Source: a virus
Reading direction: 5' to 3' (one strand)
DNA length: 41,461 nucleotides
IMG/VR virus record: IMGVR_UViG_3300025131_000103
Coordinates: 1-41,461 of that record
Positions 12,956-21,907 of the stretch are shown here, piece after piece (the stretch's first letter is position 1; every line of letters begins with the position of its first letter). The notes under the pieces were generated by a model that was not told the DNA's origin, ran no database searches, and worked only from the letters and a program-made list of their open reading frames with translations. The position numbers and the translations under genes are program-made.

Positions 12956-14182
12956 TTAATAGCCTACGCCCGTCGTAGTCGAGGGGGTACCCTGCGCATT
13001 CTTTGCTAGGTACTCTCTAATATAACTCAAAGAGCCGCGATAGTCAAATGTTTTATTGAGAATTCTTTCGAAAACTCCGAGCGCCGTGTTGACGTCAGTA
13101 TGATGATATATTTCTATAGTGTCATCACTTAAGATTTCCTGTTCGAAGGGTGCAAATTGAGACTCCTCCTCCCAAAAGCGAATCTTAAAGTACAACTTTA
13201 AAAATTGAACATCAGAAAAGTTATTATTTATCTGGGCGGGTGTATAGCTTTGAGGCACCACCACATGCGATTGCATTCTCCCTCCGCAGTCTTCAGTTAC
13301 CAAAAAATTAGGTAGCTTGACTTTATTATACAAGTTTAAGAGCAAGAATTTAAATTTTCTGTAATACAAGGAATGAGCTTTGGTGTAGCCTACGCTGAGA
13401 ATCGTACTGGTGCTGACATAGCCTCGCTTAGTCGCATACTGAATCATTTCTGAGGATCCAATGTCAGCGACTAGTCGCCAGGGGATATTACGATCTACCA
13501 TAAATCCATACGACCGGCAGGCGTTTAAATAAAATTCCCAATTGGGGCTGTTGATGAATTGATTTACCTTCTCTTCGTCATTGGCATATTCTAAGTCAGC
13601 AATTTCAACAGCCAACCCTGAACAAGTCATCGGACACAAATGGCTTTTAATATAAGCCGGCAGCGTAAATGGAAAGCGGCTGGCCGCGGCCTCGATTAAT
13701 GTTTCTAGCTCCATCAAGAATTCATCAAAATTCTTGACGCGTATGTTTCGACGCTGAAACTCGATGGCCAATGTATCATAGTAAGTCGTAAGGTATTGGT
13801 TGTAAAGATAATCGGGATCTTCATATGCCTTGTATACCAAAAGGTTGCTCAAGTAGCGATCATCGGAAGTGATTTGTCCTGCTGCTGCGCATTTTTTGAA
13901 TTGCTGAGCCAAGTCATTAAATGCATCTACCACGAAATTAGCGGCACTTAAATTTTTGGCCGCGGATGCGTTTTTATTAAAGGGCCGCAACGGAATAGTA
14001 CCTAAAACTATAGGGACGAACAATCTATTTACTCTTCCGTACAACAATTTTTCCGCAAAATTAAAATCTACTAAGTTTGCGTAGTCGCGCGACGTTCCAG
14101 CTAATTCTCCGTTGTAAATGGAGCGCTTATTAAAAAGTTCTTTGCTTGTTTCTTGATTGGATTCTGCATAATAAATCCCCAT
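12956..14182 (-). CDS. Hypothetical, probably virion-associated protein
   Basis: 408 residues, no family recognised. It is mostly helical and rich in Tyr, Phe and Asn (DPDYLYNQYLTTYYDTLAIE, KAHSLYYRKFKFLLLNLYNK), with a few cysteines (CPMTC) and a polar tail TPSTTTGVGY. There is no signal peptide or membrane segment. It follows the large baseplate-type gene by 3 nt, with its ribosome site (GGAGGG) inside that gene, so it is the last member of the tail operon before the polymerase gene. Neighbourhood suggests a tail or baseplate component; that is inference only. Confidence 0.5.
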   Translation of the reverse strand: MGIYYAESNQETSKELFNKRSIYNGELAGTSRDYANLVDFNFAEKLLYGRVNRLFVPIVLGTIPLRPFNKNASAAKNLSAANFVVDAFNDLAQQFKKCAAAGQITSDDRYLSNLLVYKAYEDPDYLYNQYLTTYYDTLAIEFQRRNIRVKNFDEFLMELETLIEAAASRFPFTLPAYIKSHLCPMTCSGLAVEIADLEYANDEEKVNQFINSPNWEFYLNACRSYGFMVDRNIPWRLVADIGSSEMIQYATKRGYVSTSTILSVGYTKAHSLYYRKFKFLLLNLYNKVKLPNFLVTEDCGGRMQSHVVVPQSYTPAQINNNFSDVQFLKLYFKIRFWEEESQFAPFEQEILSDDTIEIYHHTDVNTALGVFERILNKTFDYRGSLSYIREYLAKNAQGTPSTTTGVGY

Positions 14183-14185
14183 GTT

Positions 14186-17100
14186 CTATAGCCCTCCAGT
14201 CCAGCTGTCGAGAGTCGTCCCTACGCTATCTAATGCGCTTGTAATCTTTTCGCCCAAGGCTTCGGCGCCGGACTTTTCTTCTTGGGCTGTCTCCGTCACG
14301 TAAGCAGGACATTTGGATTTACTGTTGTCGCCGGTATCACGATTTTTAGCTTTGGCATCTTCACATTCCTTATTTTCTTCCTCTCCGGCAATTTCCGCAA
14401 CCCACTTGGCCGTCACCTTTGTCTCGGCTTTGCCTGGTCCAAAATTATGTTCTGACCGAATAATCATGCAATACCCTCCGATCCCGTATCTAGTCAAATC
14501 AAATTTAACGTTGTCGCTATCATAAGCCAGGGTGTTCGGTGCAAACCCGCGAGGATCTACAAAAATATAGGTGCCAGGAAACGTCTTGGGGTTGGCATAA
14601 CAGTCGATATTGACGTCATAAACTTCGCGTAATTGCTGCAAGCCATCAAACCCTTCTTGTTGAAACCTCACCTCTTTTAAATACTTAGCATCTGTTTTCG
14701 TCAAACTAATAGTTTTAATGATGCCTTTGGGACGACCTATCATGTAATGAAAAATTCCTGCCGCCACATCTTGCTCTCGATTGCCCTGCATTAATTCTAA
14801 TGGTTGTGTACGCCCAGCAAAATAAACCATATAATTCATTTCGTTCTGAATTCCGGCGTCTCCCCCAGGCGCGTTGAGGGGGCCTGAAACATTAAGCAGT
14901 GGCGTCGGCACATTAGCATCGGAAATATTGAGTACCGAATTCCATTTATGGCTAACAATAAATTTGGTAATCTCATCCCACTTGTATCGAGGATCGTCTT
15001 TATAAGATGTAATAGCAGCCTGCGTCACACGCACTTTTTGCTTGGTGGAAAACGCCGCAAAGCAACTATCGTTATTTAAAAAATTTCGAACTAAAGTATT
15101 AAGCAAATCATTTAAAAATTTGCTTAAATTATATTGTGTCTGCTCTCGCTTGAGCATCTCTTCACTTAACCACTCTAAGAAATATTTAGTGGAAATAGGA
15201 ACGTCCCCAAAGTTTACAGTACTCATCGACGAATTGTTGATGGGATTCATAATTTCTACCGGGCCTAACACCACTCTAAACTTTTTGTATTGTTCATAAA
15301 ATTGTCGATGTGATTGAATTTCTTCGCTCTTTGCGTCGCCATCTATCGTATCCAACGGAGCTTGATCATAAATTTCTGGTTGAGAAAACGTTTTTAATCG
15401 TGCTTCGATCCCTTCTAAAATTACATCCACCAAATCACTAACATAAAAGAACCCTAAGTTCTCTTGCGTCGGATTAGTAGCTTGTAATGATAAAGCCAAA
15501 GCGCTGCTCAAGTCTTCGTCAGCTTTTCCTCCTTCATCTCCTTGATCCCAAGCGTGGGTATATTCGGCTAATAGCGCGCTCTGCAGAGCGCCCTCATTGC
15601 TAGGAGAATCGGTTATCTCCACCGATCCCTCCTTTTGAAAGAAGGGCCCCTTTGCATTGAAGGAAACTATTTCAGCAAAAGTCATGTTAATATATCGAAT
15701 TTTCTTTTTTGCTTGTAATCTGCTCATCAATGACTGCATGTTTTCAAATTTATCTTTGCGAATAACTCCGCTGGTGGCGAGACCCTCTTTCCATGTAGCG
15801 ATTTCATCCGCCTTACATAGTTCGGATAGGGCCTCATATTCATATTTTCTTCCCATTATTCTCATGGCCACTTCTTCATCATAAAAGATATCGAACTGGG
15901 GCTGATCGTAAAAGTCTTCCACATAAGCCAAATAGTTGATATTAAAAGTAACACGTCCCATGTCATCAATTTTAAAATCGTGAGTGGTGGGTGTCAAATT
16001 TAAAGTAACATAAGATTGCCCAATCGCATCCAGCAATTGAGTGCGTTCCGCTTGGCTTTTATTATTAAACCAAGTGCTGTCGAGAGGGCGCGCATACCCT
16101 ACAATTGCTTTAAGACGAAAGTTTAATTTACTATTAGCGTCATCTTCAATAGGGACGCTCAATCGACATTCAGGAATATCCACCACATTCTCTTCCTTGG
16201 CATATGCATGTTTCCCCATCCAAGTTTTCAACGCCAAATCAGCATATCGATAGGTACGCGAGCGCGACTTCGGAGGGGTTTCGTTAGTCAAATAAGACAC
16301 CGCGCGTTCTTTTAATAATTCATCAAAACTGCTAGCAAAAATAGTAACTTGCGCTTTGATGCTCTTCTTGGCAGCAAAAGGGTTGTTTCCATCATAGGTG
16401 AAAGAAAAGTTTTGGATGCCCACTCCAAAGCCTCGTTTATCTCGGCTCTCTGTGAGGCTCTCCACATCAGCGGCCGATGCATGAGAATCAAAGTTAAACT
16501 CATGTTGGTATTCCTGCTGATCTTCTTCGTTTTCGAATACTTTAAATAAACGAATCATAGGCTGAAGGCTGGAAATCTCGGCCGTCGTCATATCAAAAAA
16601 TTTGTTCTGATGAGGATGTTGTGTAAGTCTGTTTATAAACCCATAAGGGTTTCCCGATGCTAACACCGAGGCATTTCCGCTCGCTCCATAATATGGCAAC
16701 GGTTTAAGCCAGGGTGTATTGGCAGCACTTATATCCGTCGAAGACGCAATTCTCTCTTTGCTTCTTTTTTCTCCGGCAAGATTATACACCTGGGATAAAA
16801 GGAAACACTGTTCTTGAAACCGCACTTCGGCGCGCCCAATCACCGCTTCCATCGCGGACTTTGCGGCGCGCTCTTGCGCTTCGCGGATCCCTGGCAACTC
16901 AGCTTCCTGGGCCCCTACGTACGTATTTAACATATCCCAGGTCTGGAGAAAATTTTCTTCGTTCGCGGCCATGGCATCAATAACTTCATCTTGTCGAGCC
17001 AAATTGGCTAAACCGACGCCGTAAGCCACAGTCACAATCGTAAACATATCATTGAGTTGTTCGGTAAAGGCGGCTGCGGCTTCGGAGTTCTTGGTACCAT

Positions 17101-17782
17101 CGGTATATTTAGAGCCCCATCCAGGCTGGTAAGGCATAAAACCGCTCGGAAGTGGATTCCCTCCCCCTGTCACTTTCACCCAAGCCGTATGATACGCCAA
17201 TATGATGGCATCGCCGCCAAATGCGCCGGTTAACCCATTAGCAGTAATATAGGCCTCCAATTGATCTAAGGGGGTCTTGGAAAAATTATCATTTATCCAA
17301 GCGGTTACGTCGGCCGAGGCGCCGCTACCTTGTAGAGTTTGGATTAGATTATCTGTTTCTTTTTTCAGACCATCTTCGGAAAAAAGCGGGTTAATGGTTT
17401 GTTCTAAATAACTCATCCAGCTGCCTAGTTCTTCAAAAGGTTCGTCTTTGCCCAGCATGGTTTCCATGGCGAAATACCCCGGATAATCCTCCACATCGGC
17501 CTCATACATCGCAATGTCGCCCCGTAGAGCGCCATATACAGGATGTTCTAACGTTGCCCATTTATCTGCTACCTCCTTTGTCTTGTGTATTTCTATATAT
17601 TTGGCTTTCGCATTTACCCATAAATCCACAAAAGCGTTTAAAGCCAACCCCTCGCTATAAGTATAATTCACAGCCTTGTCTGGCGGCTTATTCGCTTTCT
17701 CTTCAGCTTCGCGTTTGGCGGCCGCTTCTTCTTGGGCCTTTTTCATCGCAGCCTCTGCAGCTGGCGTTAATCCCATTGCCAT
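14186..17782 (-). CDS. Very large tail/baseplate structural protein
   Basis: 1198 residues, the largest gene in the window. The N-terminus is a charged Ala/Glu/Lys helix (residues 5-35). The middle has strand-rich blocks such as GVGIQNFSFTYDGNNPFAAK. The C-terminal third contains GIIKTISLTKTDAKYLKEV, then QLREVYDVNIDCYANPKTFP and GTYIFVDPRGF, then GGYCMIIRSEHNFGPGKAE. This order (segments that organise a beta domain, PGxxxxVDP, then a GGYxxIxSxH strand) is familiar from baseplate or hub-type proteins of large myoviruses, although I cannot name a T4 homologue. The end is Gly/Ser/Thr-rich. It starts 1 nt after the LysM wedge gene, in the tail operon led by the tape measure gene. Confidence 0.6.
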   Translation of the reverse strand: MAMGLTPAAEAAMKKAQEEAAAKREAEEKANKPPDKAVNYTYSEGLALNAFVDLWVNAKAKYIEIHKTKEVADKWATLEHPVYGALRGDIAMYEADVEDYPGYFAMETMLGKDEPFEELGSWMSYLEQTINPLFSEDGLKKETDNLIQTLQGSGASADVTAWINDNFSKTPLDQLEAYITANGLTGAFGGDAIILAYHTAWVKVTGGGNPLPSGFMPYQPGWGSKYTDGTKNSEAAAAFTEQLNDMFTIVTVAYGVGLANLARQDEVIDAMAANEENFLQTWDMLNTYVGAQEAELPGIREAQERAAKSAMEAVIGRAEVRFQEQCFLLSQVYNLAGEKRSKERIASSTDISAANTPWLKPLPYYGASGNASVLASGNPYGFINRLTQHPHQNKFFDMTTAEISSLQPMIRLFKVFENEEDQQEYQHEFNFDSHASAADVESLTESRDKRGFGVGIQNFSFTYDGNNPFAAKKSIKAQVTIFASSFDELLKERAVSYLTNETPPKSRSRTYRYADLALKTWMGKHAYAKEENVVDIPECRLSVPIEDDANSKLNFRLKAIVGYARPLDSTWFNNKSQAERTQLLDAIGQSYVTLNLTPTTHDFKIDDMGRVTFNINYLAYVEDFYDQPQFDIFYDEEVAMRIMGRKYEYEALSELCKADEIATWKEGLATSGVIRKDKFENMQSLMSRLQAKKKIRYINMTFAEIVSFNAKGPFFQKEGSVEITDSPSNEGALQSALLAEYTHAWDQGDEGGKADEDLSSALALSLQATNPTQENLGFFYVSDLVDVILEGIEARLKTFSQPEIYDQAPLDTIDGDAKSEEIQSHRQFYEQYKKFRVVLGPVEIMNPINNSSMSTVNFGDVPISTKYFLEWLSEEMLKREQTQYNLSKFLNDLLNTLVRNFLNNDSCFAAFSTKQKVRVTQAAITSYKDDPRYKWDEITKFIVSHKWNSVLNISDANVPTPLLNVSGPLNAPGGDAGIQNEMNYMVYFAGRTQPLELMQGNREQDVAAGIFHYMIGRPKGIIKTISLTKTDAKYLKEVRFQQEGFDGLQQLREVYDVNIDCYANPKTFPGTYIFVDPRGFAPNTLAYDSDNVKFDLTRYGIGGYCMIIRSEHNFGPGKAETKVTAKWVAEIAGEEENKECEDAKAKNRDTGDNSKSKCPAYVTETAQEEKSGAEALGEKITSALDSVGTTLDSWTGGL

Positions 17783-17783
17783 T

Positions 17784-18122
17784 TTATGTCATCCCCAAAG
17801 CTTTAAGTGCTTTCTCTAAATTCACTGGAATATAAATAACGCTACCGTTTTTAATTTCAGACTCGCAGGGAACGGAATTCCACCACGCAATGACCCACCA
17901 GTAACGCGTGTCGCCATAATGTTGATTGGCTAGTTTATATAAGCGATCTCCATATTTCCATACGTACGCGGTCGTAATAGTGTTGGCTCTTTCCGAGACG
18001 GAAGGATTCTTTAAAATCGGCGTCTCGTAATGCTTCATTACTTTAAGTCCCCGCTCCTCGCGCAACGGTTTATAGTAATCGCTAGCGTTCGTTAAAATTC
18101 TAGATTTAGTATATCTTCCCAT
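17784..18122 (-). CDS. LysM-type baseplate wedge protein (gp53/XkdP-like)
   Basis: 112 residues with one LysM-like unit: WKYGDRLYKLANQHYGDTRY followed by WWVIAWWN, ending with NGSVIYIPVNLEKAL. The G-D-x-L-x-x-x-A-x-x-x-Y-G-D-x-x-x-W-x-x-I pattern and the final (G)-x-x-I-x-I-P strand are characteristic of LysM domains found in T4 gp53 and in Bacillus phage XkdP. In phages these sit in the baseplate wedge rather than acting as soluble wall binders. Its place between the 326-residue tail protein and the giant baseplate protein fits. Confidence 0.7.
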   Translation of the reverse strand: MGRYTKSRILTNASDYYKPLREERGLKVMKHYETPILKNPSVSERANTITTAYVWKYGDRLYKLANQHYGDTRYWWVIAWWNSVPCESEIKNGSVIYIPVNLEKALKALGMT

Positions 18123-18133
18123 AATTAATATTA

Positions 18134-19114
18134 CTACGACAGGTCAAATTCTGAAATTAATTGTTCTGTCCACTCGTCGGATGCAAGATTCGTGTCTTGT
18201 TGAGCTGAATTGTAATCCTCCTCTAGTTCGGTCTTTGCTGCTTCTGGATCTTGATAGCTTTCGTTGTCTGGATTTAGTTGAGCGTTAAGCTCCGCAGTAG
18301 CAGGCTGGAACACAATTTCGTCCGGTGATTCAATCGGCTCAGATGTATTGATAGCATACGGCCATGCAGAATTACTAAACTCGCCGGTTTCCTTCCACCC
18401 CAGGGCATGCTCGTGAATGGGAGAAAACGATACATTAAGTTCGATAAGCTTAGGCAATATCACCCCGGCGCCTTCGTTAAATGCGCCGTGGTCGCTACTC
18501 TCTAAATTATGATTTACTGTAATGTTGTCAATCACTCCTAACATTCCCATGTCAGGGCTAGCGTTCATGGGATATTTGTTTTTCACATAATATTCGTAAT
18601 CCAAATAGCCTGTCGCCTCCTCAAAACGAATGCCGCTGAGCGTATCCACGGCGCCCCCATAAGCTGTAGTGTTTTGTAAAAGATTCATTACTTTCAAGCG
18701 CACCATGGGGGACTGAGATATTGTTTGTGCCGCGTTGACATCCGTATAATTAGGATATAGAAATTGAAGTAGGTCTTGGACTCTGCCTAGGTTTTGGAAA
18801 GCTTCACTCTCCGACTCCGCGGGCACTTTAAAGCCTAGAGTAATTTTGCGTTGCGTGTTCTTGAAAAGATAAATAGGATCGGCGCGCCCGTACACAGTTT
18901 CAGAAGCCCAGTCGGAATTATAGGTTTCGGTAAAGGTCGTAATAAACGCTTTAAAGAAAACGGCTGTCTGACTTGGCATGTGCAAAAAAGAAATATACAT
19001 CTTCTTATGGTTTGCATATGCGTCTGATGCCTTAATATAAGGACGATCTTCCGCATTAGGATCGTCTGTATACTTTTGTGAATTAAAAATTTCTACTTCT
19101 GTCTCGTCCGCCAT
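18134..19114 (-). CDS. Tail/baseplate structural protein
   Basis: 326 residues with AAGGAGG as ribosome site. The core FKAFITTFTETYNSDWASET, VYGRADPIYLFKNTQRKITL, GFKVPAESESEAFQNLGRV, QDLLQFLYPNY is a pattern seen in myovirus tail proteins that lie next to the tape measure gene (a central beta domain with a YGRxDP turn). The C-terminal 70 residues are acidic and low complexity (PDNESYQDPEAAKTELEEDY). Probably a baseplate hub or tail-tube adaptor component. I cannot give a T4 gene number. Confidence 0.55.
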   Translation of the reverse strand: MADETEVEIFNSQKYTDDPNAEDRPYIKASDAYANHKKMYISFLHMPSQTAVFFKAFITTFTETYNSDWASETVYGRADPIYLFKNTQRKITLGFKVPAESESEAFQNLGRVQDLLQFLYPNYTDVNAAQTISQSPMVRLKVMNLLQNTTAYGGAVDTLSGIRFEEATGYLDYEYYVKNKYPMNASPDMGMLGVIDNITVNHNLESSDHGAFNEGAGVILPKLIELNVSFSPIHEHALGWKETGEFSNSAWPYAINTSEPIESPDEIVFQPATAELNAQLNPDNESYQDPEAAKTELEEDYNSAQQDTNLASDEWTEQLISEFDLS

Positions 19115-19126
19115 TTGTTATCCTCC

Positions 19127-21538
19127 TTATGTGTTTAGTATGCCTGCTTCTACTACGCCTTCAAGCGCCGTCACTGCCTTGCGGCCCACCACATCTCCAT
19201 CCATTTCGACATTGATGGTAATATTGTATTTGTCTGCTCCTGCTGCTGCGGCTGCTCCTCCAGCCGCGGCGCCTGTTGTCGCCGTCTCCAGGGTTGCTGC
19301 CGCTTTAATGGTACTAGCTATCGCAATTGCTTTCATTGCTGGAATCCGATCCATCGCATCGGCCACTCTTTCAATAGACGACGCTAGAGTCTCCATCTTC
19401 TTTGTTTCCAACGAGGCCATAGCCGTCGCAAATTGAGAGATGGCTTTCAACTTCTCTTCGTTGATCAGTCCTAATCCGAGGGCCACTCCTCCCAGTGAAA
19501 GTCCGAACGCTGCCATGCCTATGGAACCTGCGACGCCGATGGAGGCCCCGGCCCACATCAACAGGCCCAAAGCTACCATTTTTTCGAGATCGATGGCCTC
19601 AAACATAAGCGAAAATCCCGCTGCCATCAAACCAATGCCAACGGCTACGGCCGCGATACTCAAGGACATTACTGCTACTGGAGCGGCTATGGTGGCTAAC
19701 GATGCTCCGAGCGCGGTGAGGCCTGGCGAGGCAAATTTGCCGGCTACGCCGACAGCCAGCAGGCCGGCCGCGAGAGCAAACATGTACAGAACCAGCTTAG
19801 AAGGAGATTCAATTAACATAGCAGCGCCAAGGAGCCCGAGCGCCACAACCATGAGCCACACCGAGGCGGCGGCCTTCTTGCCACTCTTACCAACAGCTGC
19901 GTTAGCAATAATTTGTAATCCTTGAGCTATTACTATACTCATCGTTAAGGCTCTGTAAGCTACATACAGGGGCAACAACACTTTTAATTCGGTTGCATAT
20001 GTTGATAGTCCTCTTACTAAGGCTTGTAACAGTTCTGCGATGTCAACAAAAAATTCTACATTCTCAGCCAAAATGGCATTCCAAGCCTCTTCCATCGTCA
20101 TGACGTCTTTAGCTCTTTTCTTCTGTTCGATTAAGCTTTCTGCACTTTGGTTGGTTGAGTCCGTCAGCATGTCCATATTGCCCGACAGCATGAGAGCCAA
20201 ATCACCTACGTCGCCTAGGCCGAGAGACTCGGTATAAAATTGTTTCTGATAGTAAGACATAGTATCAAAGCTTAACCCAGAGTCTAAGATGGCATCTCGG
20301 ATGTTTCCAAATCTGGCCGCCGGATCTGTTTCCATCATCATGTCCATCGCATTGACGAAGTTGCCGCCTAATGCCGCGTTGAGCTTTCCGGTCATTGTGG
20401 CCGCATCTTCAAAAGTGTCGAACTTGTTCGTTAATTGTAAAACCTTCTCCATCTCCATGCCAGTAATCTTGGCTATGCGTTGGAGATCGCCGAAGGCCTT
20501 GACGCCTTGATCACCAAATTTAGCAAGCGCGCTCGCCGACTGGGCGTAGGCTGCAGCAAACTCTCCTTGATCTCGACCTAGGGCGCGAGCCGTCGCGGCC
20601 AACTTGCTCTGGGTAGTGACTGCTTCTGCGGCACTCTGTCCAAATATTTTCATAGAATTTTGGATTCCCTTCGCATAATCATCGATACCAACCCCCAGCT
20701 GAGTTGCTACGGCCGCATTTTCAAGGAGCATATCTCTCTGTCCTTTGGCCATTAAAGTATAATCCGTTACTCCTTTGACCAACGCTCCTTGAGCTTTTGT
20801 AGCCTCTTCCAGACTTACTCCGTATTCGTTGAGTTCTTTATATGATGTCCGAATACTATCAGTATACTCCTCATTCAATTGAAATTGTTTTTCAAATTCT
20901 TTGGTGAGCTTATCATATTCGAAAACCAGATCTTTGGCTTGTCCCCATAATTTGCTCAGCAGAGCATCCCCTTTTGCTAACAATTTATTGTGTAACAGCT
21001 GTCCGGCGGCGCCTTGATCTACGGCCGCGGCCCAATAGCTTGTCTGCTCTAATAATTTCGCCTCTAAGCCAACAGCCGCGTGTTTATCGGTCTCTATTTT
21101 TGCATAAGCTGCAGCGTTCGCGTTGATTATTTTTGAGCGCTTCTTAAGATCCTCGTACGCATCGCGCTCTTTATCAGTCAGCGTTTCGCCCATCTCGATG
21201 AGACGTTGGTATGCGGCCAATTTTTGTTTCTCAAACTCCGCGGCCTGGCGCCTCAGTGCCATATGCATCTGGTCTTGTGCATAGCCTTCTTTTTCTAGCT
21301 TCAGGCGGTCCTCCAGCTTCTGTACGTATTTCTCTTGTAGTCCTAATTGTGTTCTAACAAAGTCAGTTGATTGTTGTAACTCTTTATTTCCTGCCTGTAG
21401 GAGTCGCAAGCGCTCGGAGTCAAATTTGTTTAGTTCCTTTCCGGCCTTTTTGTATTCTTCTTGAAGTTTTAAAAGTTCATTCGCTTCGGCTACCTGTTGC
21501 TCATGAGTTAGTTCCTCTATTCTAGTCTTTTCGGCCAT
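19127..21538 (-). CDS. Tail tape measure protein
   Basis: 803 residues. The first 260 are charged helices typical of coiled coil (EEYKKAGKELNKFDSERLRL and onward). The middle carries the KLNAALGGNFVNAMDMMMET, DPAARFGNIRDAILDSGLSF block common in myovirus tape measures. From about residue 545 several hydrophobic Ala/Gly/Leu-rich stretches follow (VWLMVVALGLLGAAMLI, LVLYMFALAAGLLAVGVAG, and more), consistent with membrane insertion during DNA delivery. The end is AAAGGAAAAAG plus a beta tail. At the usual ratio of about 0.15 nm per residue the tail would be roughly 120 nm. It has a preceding terminator, an ACTAATTA motif and the ribosome site TAGGAG. Confidence 0.88.
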   Translation of the reverse strand: MAEKTRIEELTHEQQVAEANELLKLQEEYKKAGKELNKFDSERLRLLQAGNKELQQSTDFVRTQLGLQEKYVQKLEDRLKLEKEGYAQDQMHMALRRQAAEFEKQKLAAYQRLIEMGETLTDKERDAYEDLKKRSKIINANAAAYAKIETDKHAAVGLEAKLLEQTSYWAAAVDQGAAGQLLHNKLLAKGDALLSKLWGQAKDLVFEYDKLTKEFEKQFQLNEEYTDSIRTSYKELNEYGVSLEEATKAQGALVKGVTDYTLMAKGQRDMLLENAAVATQLGVGIDDYAKGIQNSMKIFGQSAAEAVTTQSKLAATARALGRDQGEFAAAYAQSASALAKFGDQGVKAFGDLQRIAKITGMEMEKVLQLTNKFDTFEDAATMTGKLNAALGGNFVNAMDMMMETDPAARFGNIRDAILDSGLSFDTMSYYQKQFYTESLGLGDVGDLALMLSGNMDMLTDSTNQSAESLIEQKKRAKDVMTMEEAWNAILAENVEFFVDIAELLQALVRGLSTYATELKVLLPLYVAYRALTMSIVIAQGLQIIANAAVGKSGKKAAASVWLMVVALGLLGAAMLIESPSKLVLYMFALAAGLLAVGVAGKFASPGLTALGASLATIAAPVAVMSLSIAAVAVGIGLMAAGFSLMFEAIDLEKMVALGLLMWAGASIGVAGSIGMAAFGLSLGGVALGLGLINEEKLKAISQFATAMASLETKKMETLASSIERVADAMDRIPAMKAIAIASTIKAAATLETATTGAAAGGAAAAAGADKYNITINVEMDGDVVGRKAVTALEGVVEAGILNT

Positions 21539-21566
21539 TACAGATACTCTCCTAGGGGGCTATCAA

Positions 21567-21574
21567 TAATTAGT
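21567..21574 (-). promoter_or_regulatory. Late-type motif ACTAATTA upstream of tape measure gene
   Basis: Minus strand TCAACTAATTATTG, 8 nt after the U-run of the terminator at 21583-21610 and 28 nt before the tape measure ATG. Confidence 0.55.
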
Positions 21575-21582
21575 TGACTATG

Positions 21583-21610
21583 AAAAAAGACAGGGCTATT
21601 GACTGCCCTG
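21583..21610 (-). terminator. Intrinsic terminator before tape measure gene
   Basis: RNA CAGGGC (21610-21605), 8-nt loop, GCCCTG (21596-21591), UC, then six U. It overlaps the stop codon of the gp51-like gene (21596-21598). Confidence 0.8.
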
Positions 21611-21907
21611 ACTATTTCTCCCCATCATTTGTGGAGGAAGTGCTGGTTGGTTGTGGGAGCTAAGGGTTTGGGAACTACTTCCCGACCCCTTCGATGCCTT
21701 CTCCATGGCTTCATTTTCTTTTTCAACTTGCGTTACAAGCCTCTTCACAAACCAATTTCGTAGACCTAGAGGTAAGTTATAAGATTCCACCAACGACCAG
21801 CCGCCCACGTATTTTAAAAAGAAGAACTGCTCATACACGTTCTCCATGTATTCATCGGTCAGGCCAAAAAAAGTCCGCGGTAAGCGGAACCTCCATCTCT
21901 TGCTCAT
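21596..21907 (-). CDS. Small tail-assembly protein (gp51-like position), possibly made by frameshift
   Basis: About 103 residues from ATG 21905-21907. The core YMENVYEQFFFLKYVGGWSL, VESYNLPLGLRNWFVKRLVT, then a charged helix and a Gln/Ser tail, has the pattern of the short assembly proteins that sit just before tape measure genes in T4-like phages. It overlaps the upstream gp26-like gene by 56 nt in another frame. No good ribosome site is visible for this ATG or for the ATG at 21845-21847, 4 nt after the upstream stop. Alternatives are translational coupling or a +1/-2 frameshift at the T7 run 21866-21872, giving a fusion like the G/GT chaperones of other phages. Confidence 0.65.
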   Translation of the reverse strand: MSKRWRFRLPRTFFGLTDEYMENVYEQFFFLKYVGGWSLVESYNLPLGLRNWFVKRLVTQVEKENEAMEKASKGSGSSSQTLSSHNQPALPPQMMGRNSQGSQ

